From positions 124,001 through 188,000 of the forward strand of contig LATX02000174.1 in the NCBI GenBank assembly GCA_001466705.2: a stretch of 64,000 nucleotides of DNA, read 5' to 3'. Origin of the DNA: Moniliophthora roreri. Taxonomy: Eukaryota; Basidiomycota; Agaricomycetes; Agaricales; Marasmiaceae. Below are positions 21,940 through 33,246 of the stretch, in pieces. A program made the position numbers and the translations under genes. The notes beneath the pieces were generated by a model. That model ran no database searches and was not told the DNA's origin. It saw only the letters and a list, made by a program, of their open reading frames with translations. Within the stretch, counting starts at the first letter, position 1; each line of letters begins with the position of its first letter.

Positions 21940-22491
21940 GTTTTCTCCCCGAGATAACAAAAAATTTCAGCCCGACCAATGTAACCCGAGATACTGTATT
22001 ACCGTGCCCCTGACTTATTCTAGAGGACTAACCCGAATTAAAGTGAAAATCCAGATGTGCCAACCTTTGTTCAGTCCACAAATTCAACCCGAGATAGCTT
22101 GCAGAAATCCATGGTATCAACCCTTGATATTGCTGAGAGAGAGGTCTCGAAATTCAATGAGTTTTGTTACATAGAATGAGAGTAAGATGCTCGATACAAA
22201 GTTGAAGAATAGAAGATGATGTAGAGACAATAGTGAGGGCCTGGAAGAACGGCTTAGAAGGGGCAGATGCTATGCGCTGATGATGACTCTAGGAATCAGT
22301 GAACACACGGACTCGGACCAGGTGACGGCTGGACTTGTGCAAGAAACACGGGGTTTGAAGGATGTTCAGAGATGAAGAGACGAAGAACATGCCTTATTCG
22401 GAAACCAGTAAAAAACAACTCGGGTTGGACTGTTTTCGTATCTCAGGTTGATCCAAAAATTTATCTCGGGAGGCTATCTCGGGGAGAAAAC
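21940..22491. mobile_element. Non-autonomous TIR element (552 bp)
   Basis: GTTTTCTCCCCGAGATA at 21940-21956 is repeated exactly inverted at 22475-22491. Sub-terminal CCCGAGATA or CCCGA motifs recur inside both ends (for example near 21988, 22088 and 22464). No transposase ORF is present. It begins 11 nt after the stop codon of the F-box pseudogene. A target-site duplication is not evident. Confidence 0.6.
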
Positions 22492-23280
22492 GTATTTCGC
22501 CATTTAGACAGTTTGTCGGTTACGGTCCGTTATTTGACTTTGAATTCGTCAACCACGAAGCTAAGGGCGTACATGTAGTCCCAAGACCCTCGCTACAGGA
22601 GCTTTGACATCGAAATTTTTTTCCCTTCCGACATTGAAGACCATAGGCTAGAGGAAGAGGACGAAGAAAGGCAGGTTGTCCAAGGTACTGCAATTCATTG
22701 CCTTGCTAGCGAGTACAGACGTGCAACAAATACGATTGTCCTGTAACCAGCGTTCGAAGGCAAAGAATGTTTCAGGTTGTTGAAACCGGGTCTAGCATGA
22801 TGGTAAAAGTCAGTATCTCATCTCGTCGAGCTTTTCATGCGGGGATTGGAGAGTTCCAAGACTGCGCGTAAAGTAGACAAGGAAAGAGATGCAAAAGTTA
22901 CACTCTACATCTGAATTCCATTTCTGATAGACGAGTGCCCAAGAGGCAGTAGAGACGTCGGACTTGGGATACCTTCGATGAGAATGCGAAGACTTCTCGG
23001 ACGTTTTCTGTGCGTTTACAAATGAGCCGCGTTATAGTGAATGATACGCTACAGTGATAGTATCCCGTTGGGCGGTGGATGCCTGTACAGCTAGATGAAT
23101 ACATTTACAAATTACTTGTTGGCGCAAGAAAGCTAATCTTTATATGAGTACAAGAAAGGATGGATGCAGAAACAGAGTTTGACGGTTCAGCGACAAAGTA
23201 GCAGATACATGAAGTGATAACAACGTAGAAGAGGAACCAGATCGATGATTTGCGGCCAAATGAGGGCAAAGTACCATGAT
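22492..23280. other. Intergenic, nothing resolved
   Basis: Short ORFs only, downstream of the Rap1-like gene. Confidence 0.4.
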
Positions 23281-25252
23281 TCAAGATTCTGTCTTCACTA
23301 TCTTCGTTTTGCTTGCACCTAGAAAGGCGGGAAATCAGTCAAAGCCCATCTACACTTCACCAAGGATAGGACATACCGTAAAGACGAATACGATCCTTCA
23401 ACGCAGGAATCTTGAGTATGAGCTTTGGGCGTGCTGATGAAGTCGGATCCTTCTTCTCCTTTCCTTTCCGGCTAATGCCTTCATCCACATCCAACTTCCT
23501 CTTCTTTGGCGGTGAGCTCGTAGGTAGCACAAGCTCATTCGCAACATAATGTGGTCGTGTCCGTTTCGTAGGCGAGGCCTGATGAGATTTAGTGACATGG
23601 GTATGAATGGGAATGTGAGTAGGTGCTCGTGGACGATCCAGGGACGATGGCGTTGGAAGATGGGCGGTAGCGGTACGCTTGGGCTTCTTCTGGTATTCCT
23701 TGATCAGGCGGTCAAAGGTAGACCAGTTGAGAATGTATCTTTGACCCCACGCTTGGGGCATGTGTACTCCAGCACCCTGAAAGCCAGGAAGAATCGAATG
23801 AGACGTATGTGTATTGAAGTCTGAGAAGAAAAAGACACGTACAGGTATATCCTTCACGAACCGTTCGTACACTGATCCCCCTCCGACTTGATCGGCTTCA
23901 GCTCGGCGACTACGGTGAGAATCTGGCTGAGACGCGAGGTACTTGAGGAAAAGGAGGTCTTCGTTTACTTTGAAAACCGTGCCTGCGCGGGGAAGCAGCT
24001 CTAGTTCACGGAGGAGGTATAAATCGGTAGAAGTGAACTGGGTGACAAAGCTGTATTCAATTACTGGCGTAGCTGGGGATTCGGTGTTGGATTCTAGTTC
24101 GGGGTCTAATTCCTGGCCTGGCGGGTAGACGAGTTCGCTTTCGGGATCTTCGAGGGGCTCGTTTTTGGGAGGTGGTGGTAGCGGGTGAGACGATGAAGGT
24201 TGGTAGGAGGATCCTAACGTGTACTGGTTTATGAGTGCTTCGAGTCTTGGTTTATCCATCGAGGCATAGAAGTAGCTTTTCCAGCCACCAGGAGTACGGC
24301 TTTTCGCTACTTGGCCGGCCTGCGAACGCGAAAAGTTGGTCAAAGGCTCAATGATTGTGAGAACCTTTACTGTACCTGACGTACAAAACCTTCCCATGTT
24401 CTTAAGCTAGCGAAACCGACTTTACGACTTGAAGCCTTCTTCTGTTGGGCAAAATATCGTGCCATAACTTCGTAAATCTCGTTCCTATTTTGAGTGGCTC
24501 TTGGATCCTCGAAGGGTCCCAGAAGAAGAGAGCTGGGTGGTGCGTCTTCTTTTTTGATCCGGACGACTTTGTTAATGGATTTTGAAGAAAGCGAGCCATG
24601 GGTCGAGGTTCCAATTTCATGTATACGAGTTTCAATCTCGTCTGCGTGGTCGAGGTAATAGCTTCTCCAATTTGAAACACTCCTTCGGACACCCCACGGA
24701 GAGTAACCCCCGACCTATCGGAGCTGCATTCAGAAGAGAAAAGGCTAAAAATATGTCAAAACTCACGTTGTCTACCACATCGCGATAAATAGCTTGTCCT
24801 CGGCGAATGCCTTGATCTTTCGTGTTCGTGGCAAGATAATTGATGAGAGCGTCCTTTTCGCTAGACGATAGCTCTGTGCCTTTCCGTGGACTTGAGATCC
24901 CAACGCGTTTCACTGGCGTTGGAGAAGGAAGATTCTGAGGGGGTGCAGGGGGTTTGTAGTCGCCGGCCAGATACAGTTGAATGAGACGGTCAAATTCTTC
25001 TGAGTTGGTTATATATCGGCGTTTCCATTGTCTCCAGGTGCGACCGTCATTTTTCTGTGTTGTCTTCAGTGTCAAATTGCATTTTGAGAGCGATCTACTC
25101 ACCTCTTCAGCCAGTTTTTTATACAAACGATCTCCTCTTCTTCCTACTACCTGAGGATTATTTCTCGCGATAAAAGACACGAGAAAATGGTCGTCATCCG
25201 GGCTGAGGGTTCGCGAGGGAGGTAGCCTGGGGATCTGGGTCGAGCACGACAT
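23281..25252 (-). CDS. Rap1/Myb-like DNA-binding protein with four modules
   Basis: Six exons (25252-25103, 25054-24767, 24714-24376, 24319-23843, 23776-23377, 23318-23281) join in phase to give 563 residues. The N-terminus carries a Rap1-type Myb module: SPDDDHFLVSFIARNNP, GRRGDRLYKKLAEE, TWRQWKRRYITNSEEFDRLI. Three related modules follow: SEKDALINYLATN with GQAIYRDVVDN and WRSYYLDHADEIETRI; NEIYEVMARYFAQQ with LRTWEGFVRQ and GGWKSYFYASMDKPRLEALI; and NEDLLFLKYLASQ with SVYERFVKDIP and AWGQRYILNWSTFDRLI. The C-terminus is basic with a PPKKRKLD nuclear-signal-like motif and a PKLILKIP element. Rap1 Myb domains bind telomeric or promoter DNA or act in shelterin. The module assignment is from pattern. 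Telomere function is inference. The upstream in-frame codon at 25261 is TTG, so I start at the ATG at 25252. Confidence 0.8.
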
Positions 25253-26808
25253 CGAGGACAAAGGTTAAGCCGCGCTTGTTACGTTGCTGACATCATGATC
25301 CAGGGTCATCGGTCGGTCATCACACGCAGCTCTTCAAATTCATCCAATTCAATCCAGCCCACATCCTTCATTCACAAAGGTTTGGCTGCTTGAAAATAAT
25401 TAATTCGAGAGGACATTATCAACATAAAAGGCTAGCTGATTTCTCTTCAACAATTTATCCTTGTTATTGATAGGCTCTGGACAGATCGCTGCTCCATCTT
25501 AGAATGGATAGGCCTCATTTCCTTGGCTAATTTGACTATCCTTACGGAGCCCCGCAGGCCCAGAGATCTCATGCATGTGTATAATCAGATGAAGAAAAGG
25601 TTTTCGTATCGCCGGGGGGTTCTACGTGTAACGGAATGAAGACCGTCGGAGTCTGGAGGATCCCGGAAGGAAAGATGGTGCGTTTACCGGGTCAAGCTCT
25701 CCGTCTCACAGCCTTTCAGACTGTGACTTGCAAAAGCATCATAAAAAGAACATTCTATTGAAGTTGATACGCAAAGTTTCGTCTATGACGCTGTACTCGT
25801 GTTCGACATTTTGTTACATTGGAGTGTTTGGCTTATATTTTCTCATATTCGACGCAACTGTCAATCCGAACGTACATCACTGTGAAGACCTATCTGATCA
25901 TATCTGATCATCAATGTAGCCAGCCAAACCCCGGTCGTACTGCGGCCGAAGTTGTTCACAAAGATCTCCTCTTGTTATTTCATAAACTTGCGATCTCAGA
26001 ACGCTTATTCTTCTCAGGCTACTTACCTCTGATCCTCCGTCTTGGACTCCATTTTGGGGCCACCGGACAAGGTATGTGCTGTTTCAGGTCATCGTCAGTG
26101 CCTATCATTTTGCCCGCTGAGAAGACGTTCTGGGTCCTCCTTACTGTATCAGGTAGCGATCGGCAATGGCAGTACCAGTCCAGAAATTTTTGGGCCATCT
26201 TGTTAACATGACATTCTGTCAAGCTTCTATATTGCAGCCACCGTAAGTTTTGTCACTTTCTTTTTGCTTTTTTCGCCAATAGCACTGAGCGCTCGCAGGG
26301 CGCTTATCGGCAGCCGGCCATAATGTGGCGGGGGACTTGCGTCAGTGAAAGACTCTTCGGAGTCAAATGTCCATGAAGACTGCCACAAGCCGCTGTCGTA
26401 GCTAGTAACCACATGACAGCAACGATTGAAGAATCAAGCCCAGGCTCTTTGGTCGTGAACGTAACATGTGGTATCTATTCCTTGACGCGATAGTCCTTGT
26501 ATTTTTTTCTTATGGGTGCTTGGAAATCTAGTCAAATCTAGACCGCGAAATGAAAATGTCCGAGGCCAGCAATAGATATGTTTATTCTTTTCCTCATCAG
26601 AGATCAGATCATTTGACCAACGGTCGTTCCCAAACCTAATGAACACGCCAGTGCCAATCCAAAAGCATAATATCGCTTGGTCAACTTTGATGGAAGGACT
26701 CATATTCTCCGAGGCCCTCGTGTGATAACTCGCTAGACGATGACTCACCTTGTCATTTCAATTAGCTTATAAATCCTCATCTGTTCAGTCTGCGCAGCCT
26801 GCAACATT
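25253..26808. other. Intergenic, nothing resolved
   Basis: The plus-strand ORF 25819-26211 (130 codons) has no recognisable domain. Other ORFs are shorter. Confidence 0.35.
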
Positions 26809-27285
26809 CTAATGATGACTAGGCCTTTGGACAAGGGTCTTCGGGTATTGAGTCTTTACTACAGTCGGTTGGAAGCCGCGGCCGAAATATGTATTACGGT
26901 TCTCGATATTGACTTGCGGTAGAAAGGCGATTGGAGAACGCTGAATCACAATAAGGGCATAGTGATTACATTTCCAGTGTGCCACATAGTGATATTCTAT
27001 CGCATGATAGCCGGGAAATAAATGGTAAGCTTTACCATCTTCAATCATGCCCGTGGTCGCCTGAGACCCTGTTGGTATAGCTATAGAATCTTTACGCGCA
27101 AACGCGATGACTGGAATTGAAAGTTGTGGGCCGTGGCGACACGGTTGAAGAGAAGGTCTATGAAGATCTTGCTCGGGAGATATTCCCAAGTTTGCTGTTG
27201 GTTGGCATCCTTTGAAAGCTCCTAGACATATCTCATGGTAGTCATCATCGAATGTGTCTGGAAATGGGGGTATTTCACGCTTAGT
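26809..27285 (-). CDS. Hypothetical ORF, possible 3' exon
   Basis: An uninterrupted minus-strand frame of about 155 codons ends at 26809. It can start after a CTGCAG splice acceptor near 27286 but has no good ATG at its 5' end, so it may be a terminal exon. The product has no recognisable domain; it includes PCRHGPQLSIPVIAFARKDS and PGYHAIEYHYVAHWKCNHY. It could be chance. Confidence 0.25.
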   Translation of the reverse strand, partial: TKREIPPFPDTFDDDYHEICLGAFKGCQPTANLGISPEQDLHRPSLQPCRHGPQLSIPVIAFARKDSIAIPTGSQATTGMIEDGKAYHLFPGYHAIEYHYVAHWKCNHYALIVIQRSPIAFLPQVNIENRNTYFGRGFQPTVVKTQYPKTLVQRPSHH

Positions 27286-27872
27286 CTGCAGGGATGACTA
27301 GCATCCATGAAGCCGAGCTGGGATCGTAACTCACGAAGCTATAGCCCGCTTCCAATGTGAGGATTGAGGTTATTTTACGCAACCTTGACGCATAAATTCT
27401 CTCTGCATGCCGATATCATAGTTCTCGTAGGTCCTCCCGTCTTAGAACGATGTCCCACGAGACATGTGTATCTGAGCGAAGTCTCGCTTGCTCTTTCATT
27501 TGCTTCTGCAGAAGGCCGATTATCGGCTCCATTTCCACATGTATAACGATATTCTTGGTGCTACGCGATAATGGTAGTGCGGCCGCCCGTTGTCCCCTCC
27601 TTGCACATGTTCGAAAAAAAAGAAAAAAAGAAGAGCAACGCTCAAAGCAAAGCTCGACAAGATACCGCCTGTTGGTGTCTGTCAAGAGATGTCAAAAAAC
27701 CGCTCCCGAGGATCCCGATCAGTGCCTAACAACGATAACATGAAGCGATGATGATCTGCCGAGATCTCGTTCAGCCTTGATGTGTATCAATAGTTTGCGG
27801 CCGCACTCACCCTCGCATTGCCTTACGAGCGTCAGAAGACTCGAAAAAAAGGGAATCGTGTTCAAGACTTCT
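27286..27872. other. Intergenic, nothing resolved
   Basis: Short ORFs only, downstream of the F-box gene. Confidence 0.4.
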
Positions 27873-29215
27873 CTATAGAGAATTCTGCTCCAACAAATTG
27901 AGCCCACTATACCCGTACCGATTCAAGTGAGTCACTACCAAGCGCTTCTGCCCTTCACACCGTGAGAATGGCCGCCTTGCGCGCCATAAGGCAGCTTTAA
28001 CGTTAGCCATGCTACGCTGGACGATGGGAACAAAAATCTCCTTTTGTGTCAAGGAAAACCGTTCCGAGGATAGCATGTTGTCCAAGTCGTCCCATTCCGC
28101 GGCTGAGATTTGGTGAAGATTATTCTCCCCAATGATGAAGTTGAGTTTTTGTAAATGAATAGACGAGATGGATTTCAAGGTGGTTGTTAGCCTCTTGAGT
28201 ACTACCGACAATTGGGGAAGCGGCGCCGACGCGGTCACCTCGGAGTCTGGAATATGTATGCTGAGTGTCTCGAGGCTTTCCAGACTCGACAAGTCGTATT
28301 CATCTGCAGTGGAGTAAGTTCAATTGTTCGCGTAGGCAGTGTTACAAAAGGACACATACATTCCGAAGCGTCCTCCTCCCCGAGATAGGTTAGCGGATCT
28401 ATATCATCCGTTGGGATACTGAGATACAGGGATGTGAGCTCGTTGCTCAGTCCAATATACGTCGGAACCCTCTCTTCCGGCCCCGTGGAGCTGTCGCAGT
28501 TCAGAATTGAGAGATTCCTGAGGTTATTCATGGGTGTTTGACCACGAAGCCAAGCCCAGAATTGATCTCCGCAAAAACCATGAAATACGACGATGTTCAG
28601 GTATAAAGTATGCAGAGACGTTGGAAGGGTCAAATCCAGACGTGGCTCAGCGTCGATCTCGTCCCGGAGAGCTTCGCAGCTGAGCGCCAGTACTTCCAAC
28701 TGCGTGAGGGAGCAGATAAAGAGGAAAAGGGAGTTGAAAGTTTCCATGCGAAGCTCCAGGTCAAGTCGTTTAACACTCGAGAAACATCCCTGGAGAGCAG
28801 AAATGTAATGTCGATGAAGGAAGAGAGCTCCCGAGAAATCCATGGCAATTGCCAAGGACTCCACGTCGATCCTCCGGTTTAGCTTCCCGATCCAGTGACG
28901 GGACAGATCAATATGCCTGTCTAAGGCAAGAAGATCGTCCCCTCTTTCACCATAAGCGGGGTGTAGATAGAGAGCTATGCCACGGATGGAATGCAGTGGG
29001 TACAGTGGAAGATAGTTGTAGAGAGGATCCGAGTGTTGCAGGTGTGAAAGGAGGCGAACCTTTCTTCCCTTGTAGAGATGCCGTGCGCATATCAACCACC
29101 ACGATTGACAGACCAGGCTACACGGGTACAGGAGAGTATTGCTATCATGGCAATAGCTCAGGATGATGTCGACGACTTCGATAGGAAGGATGGGTTGGGG
29201 ATGGTATGGACGCAT
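27873..29215 (-). CDS. F-box protein with leucine-rich region, 2 exons
   Basis: Exons 29215-28360 and 28303-27873 join across a 56-nt GT-AG intron in phase 1 (…EDASEYEYDLSSLESL…) and give 428 residues. The N-terminus is an F-box of the type LPIEVVDIILSYCHDSNTLL followed by SLVCQSWWLICARHLYK. The rest contains irregular leucine-rich repeats (VKRLDLELRMETF, TQLEVLALSCEAL, NLSILNCDSSTG, LTSLYLSIPTDD). The predicted role is SCF substrate adaptor; the substrate is unknown. The start ATG directly precedes the F-box. Both exons are intact, unlike the F-box gene at 20368. Confidence 0.85.
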
Positions 29216-31395
29216 GGAATCAGACTAGAGACACACAAAGGCAGGGACACAGTGATATATAGGCAATGACTCAGAAAAATGGAAGGAACTTGAAGTGGTG
29301 CAAGTTTTAAAGGATCATGATCAGTAACGTCAGGCCTCTTCCGTTGCTTCCGACGTGGCTTGTTCTTCCCGCGTAGCAGCGCTTGATGTAAATATTGCTT
29401 GTGAACGCTTGAAAAAAATATGAGAGATTGATGCCCAGCTGCGATCTTGACACTGTAGAGCGGCCGCATCAGAACACAGTCCGCCCCGCTATATTCGAGA
29501 TATTCTGATTATTCACACTGCCCAATGCTTCTGAAGCGCCCAGAGTTTCCGAATCGGACTTTGAAGTTTCGAGCAGCTGCCGAGCTGAGATGAGGTTTGG
29601 GTCCCCAGCGCTCCTTAATGTATCAAAGTCCTTGTTCTTTACTAATCATATGTTTGAGTATCAGGTGGGCACTGACATCAAACTTGAAGCTTTCGAACGT
29701 TCCTGTACCTGAAACCGAAACCGCCCATGGAGGTAACCACATCGCCAACAAAACCCGCTGTGGATCGGGTATGGACCAAGGAGTGGGTCCTTCTAGTTCT
29801 GGGCCAGTGTCTCTAACGCCGCCAGCAGGAAATAATGTGTTTTCGCTAACACTACATGAGCGTCCCACTCATGAAATGTCAAGAGGAGGGGGTGCCTTTG
29901 CGCCGCAAACCATAAAAACCCTTCGTCAAGAGACCGATCATTCGGGTCGTCCCGACTACAATCGTTGGCTAATAAATTATGACCAACCGGGAAGGAAATG
30001 AGGCGCCGCAACATCATATTCTAGTACGTGCACAGAGGGAGTTGGGTGTGCGCACTCATTTCCCTTTGCATTCAATTCCCTTGAATGACATGCTGCGTCA
30101 TTTATTAGCTCAACATCGAGGTTGTAGTGAACTACATACCAAACGACCTGACATGTGTAAATAATGAGCATCAACGGCGTGTAGTAGGGCAGGCTGGTGC
30201 CGAATGAATGTCTAAACATTTCAATTGACTGTCAAATTGCGGAACAAGCCTTGGTTGCATCTGCCGGTTGCTGCAGTCCCCAGTGGGCGTTGACTGTTCC
30301 AAGCTGTAGGTAAGAACAGTGATATCAGTTGACAGAGGGAGAAATGTCACGGTATATCGGACTTACGGAGATTACGGATGCTCGGCGTCCGTCATCGCCG
30401 TTGAGTACTTGAATAGTTGTTGCTATAGTCGCCGCGAAGGGTGCGCATGGCATGGCATGAGTTGGTCACATAAGGAGGACTACTACGTACTCAGAGTGCC
30501 GGAGCCTTCTGGTCAGAGTCGAGCAAGAACTGATCAAAGGACCAGAACCGGCTGACAAATTGTTCTCAGGGTCACATCTCCTCGGGCCTCAAACCATCCC
30601 GATCGCCACGTGGTCCACCAAGCAAGCCCAAGCAAATACAAAATTGAACCAAACATTCCCGCCTGCGTAGCTGGCTGCGAGCCTACTCAACTCGTCCTCC
30701 TACCTTACACGAACTGTCCTGGGTATGTATCCGTTCGCATTTCCGTTGCTGATGGACTGGCGAGCCAGGAGCATTTTGCGGATGGGTGCTGCGTTAGCCC
30801 TTCTGGTCAGGCGCTCAACGTCAAAAACTTCGTCCACGTCATTACTTCATCACGGGCTAAATTAAGAAAATGGAGTGATAGGAATTGGGAAATGGGTCGG
30901 CGTGTGGCGTCTGGTACATAGATGAACATCTTTCACCCACCGTCCAGCGCTCTGATTTAAACTATCCCGCAGATGTTCTCTAGATGTTGGATAGCCAATA
31001 GAATAGTAAGGATGCATCAAATACAAAATTAAATTCGGACAACTCTTACGCCTCGCGCCCACCGGACTGTGGTACATGGCGTTTTGTCGTCGCCCTGACG
31101 AGATGGCTATTCCTGCACCACGCCGACATACACTTCGGATCATCCCTCACGTAAGGGGTAATCGGGTGTCGTCGAGGACCCATTCTCTAATCTGCACCCA
31201 GGAAGCCACTTGGCATCTAATTGGTCAATCTGATCCACCAGGACCGGATCCCTGTGGAAATACGTGCTGGTACTCACTACGCTTGGTTTCGTTGATTCCA
31301 CCGACGCAACTGATGGTTCCAATGTGCACGGCGCACAGATCCTCCAGTGGAAATTTAATTATACATATATCGTACAACAAAACAACACTAATAAT
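29216..31395. other. Intergenic, nothing resolved
   Basis: The longest ORF (29597-30001, plus) has no recognisable domain. The stretch is about 2.2 kb. Confidence 0.4.
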
Positions 31396-33246
31396 TCATA
31401 TTCTATCCATTACAACTACAGAATGACTTCCTTTCCTTTCGCATAACCTCACCATCCCGACCGAATCGGAATCTTTTCTTCCTAGTTTTGCCTTTTCTGC
31501 AATTCCCGACGGACCCCGACGGAGTACGTCAGTCATATCAAGCAGCAAAGCAGCCATACTTGTATCCAACACCAACCCTCTTTTACAACTCAGTTGCACG
31601 GAAACGAATAACCCGCCTGATAGTGTTAAGAATAGATTGAGTAGCAGCCAAATACAGACACGACTACTCTCCACTACTGCCCTCGACATAGGCACTGAGA
31701 GCATGACATCTGTCTGAAGAAGCTCGGGAGATTCTGCTACCAATAGGGTCGACAACGAGTTCCATGATGCCTCATAAGACCGGACCAGCATGGCTCTCGT
31801 ATACTCCTCGATGTTCATCCATGGTTGCGGCAGTGAAACGTTCATCAATGCCATCGACGTTGAGGTCGACGCCATCAAGAGCATCGTCTCATATGCCATC
31901 GGATCAGGCATTATGGTCAATTCCTTCCTGGGAGCCTCCACAAGTCCTGGAGACGTAACCATGCAGTTGTTGCAGGTCGCGGCACCAGCCTGGTATGTTA
32001 TATATGCCAAGAGATAACAAGTGAAATCCGTGTTGATAGGCTTCTTGTAAGCTCCAATATGATCGGGAAGTAGACCAAAGGTGCTCGAGTAGCATTCTGT
32101 CCTATCTCCAGCAGGGTGATCATAGACGAACGCCATCAACCTTGTTTCCTCGATCATCGTTGGCTCTGGAAACTGTCTCATCTCATCCAAGCTCCATGCA
32201 TCCTGAAGAATCGCCACTGTCGTTGTCGTGACATTCCCGAGCGGGTTAAAATCCAATTTGAACGTGTCCAACAGGATTTTGTCGCTCTGGTTTGCAATCG
32301 GATCTTTGACCCATTCCAAAGACTTGATATTGAAGTAAGGGAGAGTGACGTTATTGAGGGTCGAATTGACAGGTAGATGCTGGGTGGCTTTGATCACTCT
32401 CTTTGCCATGGATGTGTCTCCGTTTGCACCCCATGCCATGCTGGCTAAACCCGAAGCGGACGTCACCTGGGTGGTGAATGCCTCGAGCCATTTGCAGTAT
32501 GCACGCCAATGACCTCCAGCTCCCGGCGTTGGAATGCCCGAAAGCGGTACGATACTAGGCACAAAGATGGATGAAGCTGACCAAGTAATAGAACCAGTCA
32601 GAATCGGAGAAGAGAATTGGTACGGAATTGCGAGAAAAAGGATAATTGCGACGAGAACAGCGGAGCGTGTCGTCGTATATGAGTCGGATCCTCTGCGCTG
32701 AGGAAGGGGTGGAATGCCCATTGAGAGCATTCTTTTGATCTGTTGGAGCGTGATGCCCTCTTTCTTCAGCAACACGAACATGCAACGCCAGACGGTGGCT
32801 CCACACCACAGGCCTGCAAACGTTCTGAGCACGACAAGGGCTGACGACAAGAAGGTGGTGACGTCAGATTGTATCGGAGTGAACTGCGTAGCCGTACTCG
32901 TGGTATTGTCGGGTTGGTTGATAAGAGGTTTCCGAAATTCGATATTGAAGTTTCGGTCGGAGATATAGAAAGTGATGAATAATATGATCGTGGCGACACA
33001 GAGGAAATGAAGAATAAGAGGAGCGAGGGCAATCATCCATGTCCCTTTGGTGGTGTGAGAAGACGGAGGTAGCTGATGTTCCACGTCGAGAGGTAACGAC
33101 GATACCATGGACAAATCCTCCACCGGACTCATGCATTCAAGTTTTTCCGGCAGAATAGAACCAAGAGCTTCACCTTGCTCTGTGTAAGACGAGGCGTCAG
33201 GTCGCACACCAGGCATAGGCGCACTCTGAGCTCTTGGCCGGGCCAT
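31396..33246 (-). CDS. Four-pass membrane protein with large glycosylated loop
   Basis: A single uninterrupted frame encodes 616 residues from the ATG at 33246; the frame extends 41 codons further upstream, but that ATG would add a non-conserved-looking tail. Three hydrophobic segments lie in the first third (WMIALAPLILHFLCVATIIL; FLSSALVVLRTFAGLWCGAT; AVLVAIILFLAIPY). They are followed by a loop of about 330 residues with several N-x-S/T sites and many cysteines (for example TCNNCMV). A fourth helix lies near the end (SRVCIWLLLNLFLTLSGGLF) and is followed by a basic cytoplasmic tail. The architecture resembles uncharacterised fungal plasma-membrane proteins. No enzymatic motif is seen. Being intronless in a window of intron-dense genes is unusual. 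Confidence 0.8.
   Translation of the reverse strand: MARPRAQSAPMPGVRPDASSYTEQGEALGSILPEKLECMSPVEDLSMVSSLPLDVEHQLPPSSHTTKGTWMIALAPLILHFLCVATIILFITFYISDRNFNIEFRKPLINQPDNTTSTATQFTPIQSDVTTFLSSALVVLRTFAGLWCGATVWRCMFVLLKKEGITLQQIKRMLSMGIPPLPQRRGSDSYTTTRSAVLVAIILFLAIPYQFSSPILTGSITWSASSIFVPSIVPLSGIPTPGAGGHWRAYCKWLEAFTTQVTSASGLASMAWGANGDTSMAKRVIKATQHLPVNSTLNNVTLPYFNIKSLEWVKDPIANQSDKILLDTFKLDFNPLGNVTTTTVAILQDAWSLDEMRQFPEPTMIEETRLMAFVYDHPAGDRTECYSSTFGLLPDHIGAYKKPINTDFTCYLLAYITYQAGAATCNNCMVTSPGLVEAPRKELTIMPDPMAYETMLLMASTSTSMALMNVSLPQPWMNIEEYTRAMLVRSYEASWNSLSTLLVAESPELLQTDVMLSVPMSRAVVESSRVCIWLLLNLFLTLSGGLFVSVQLSCKRGLVLDTSMAALLLDMTDVLRRGPSGIAEKAKLGRKDSDSVGMVRLCERKGSHSVVVMDRI

Noticed and set aside
31140..31446. 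Short plus-strand ORFs at the 3' end of the four-pass membrane gene
   Set aside because: They are short, overlap the 3' flank or coding sequence of the minus-strand gene and lack any domain.
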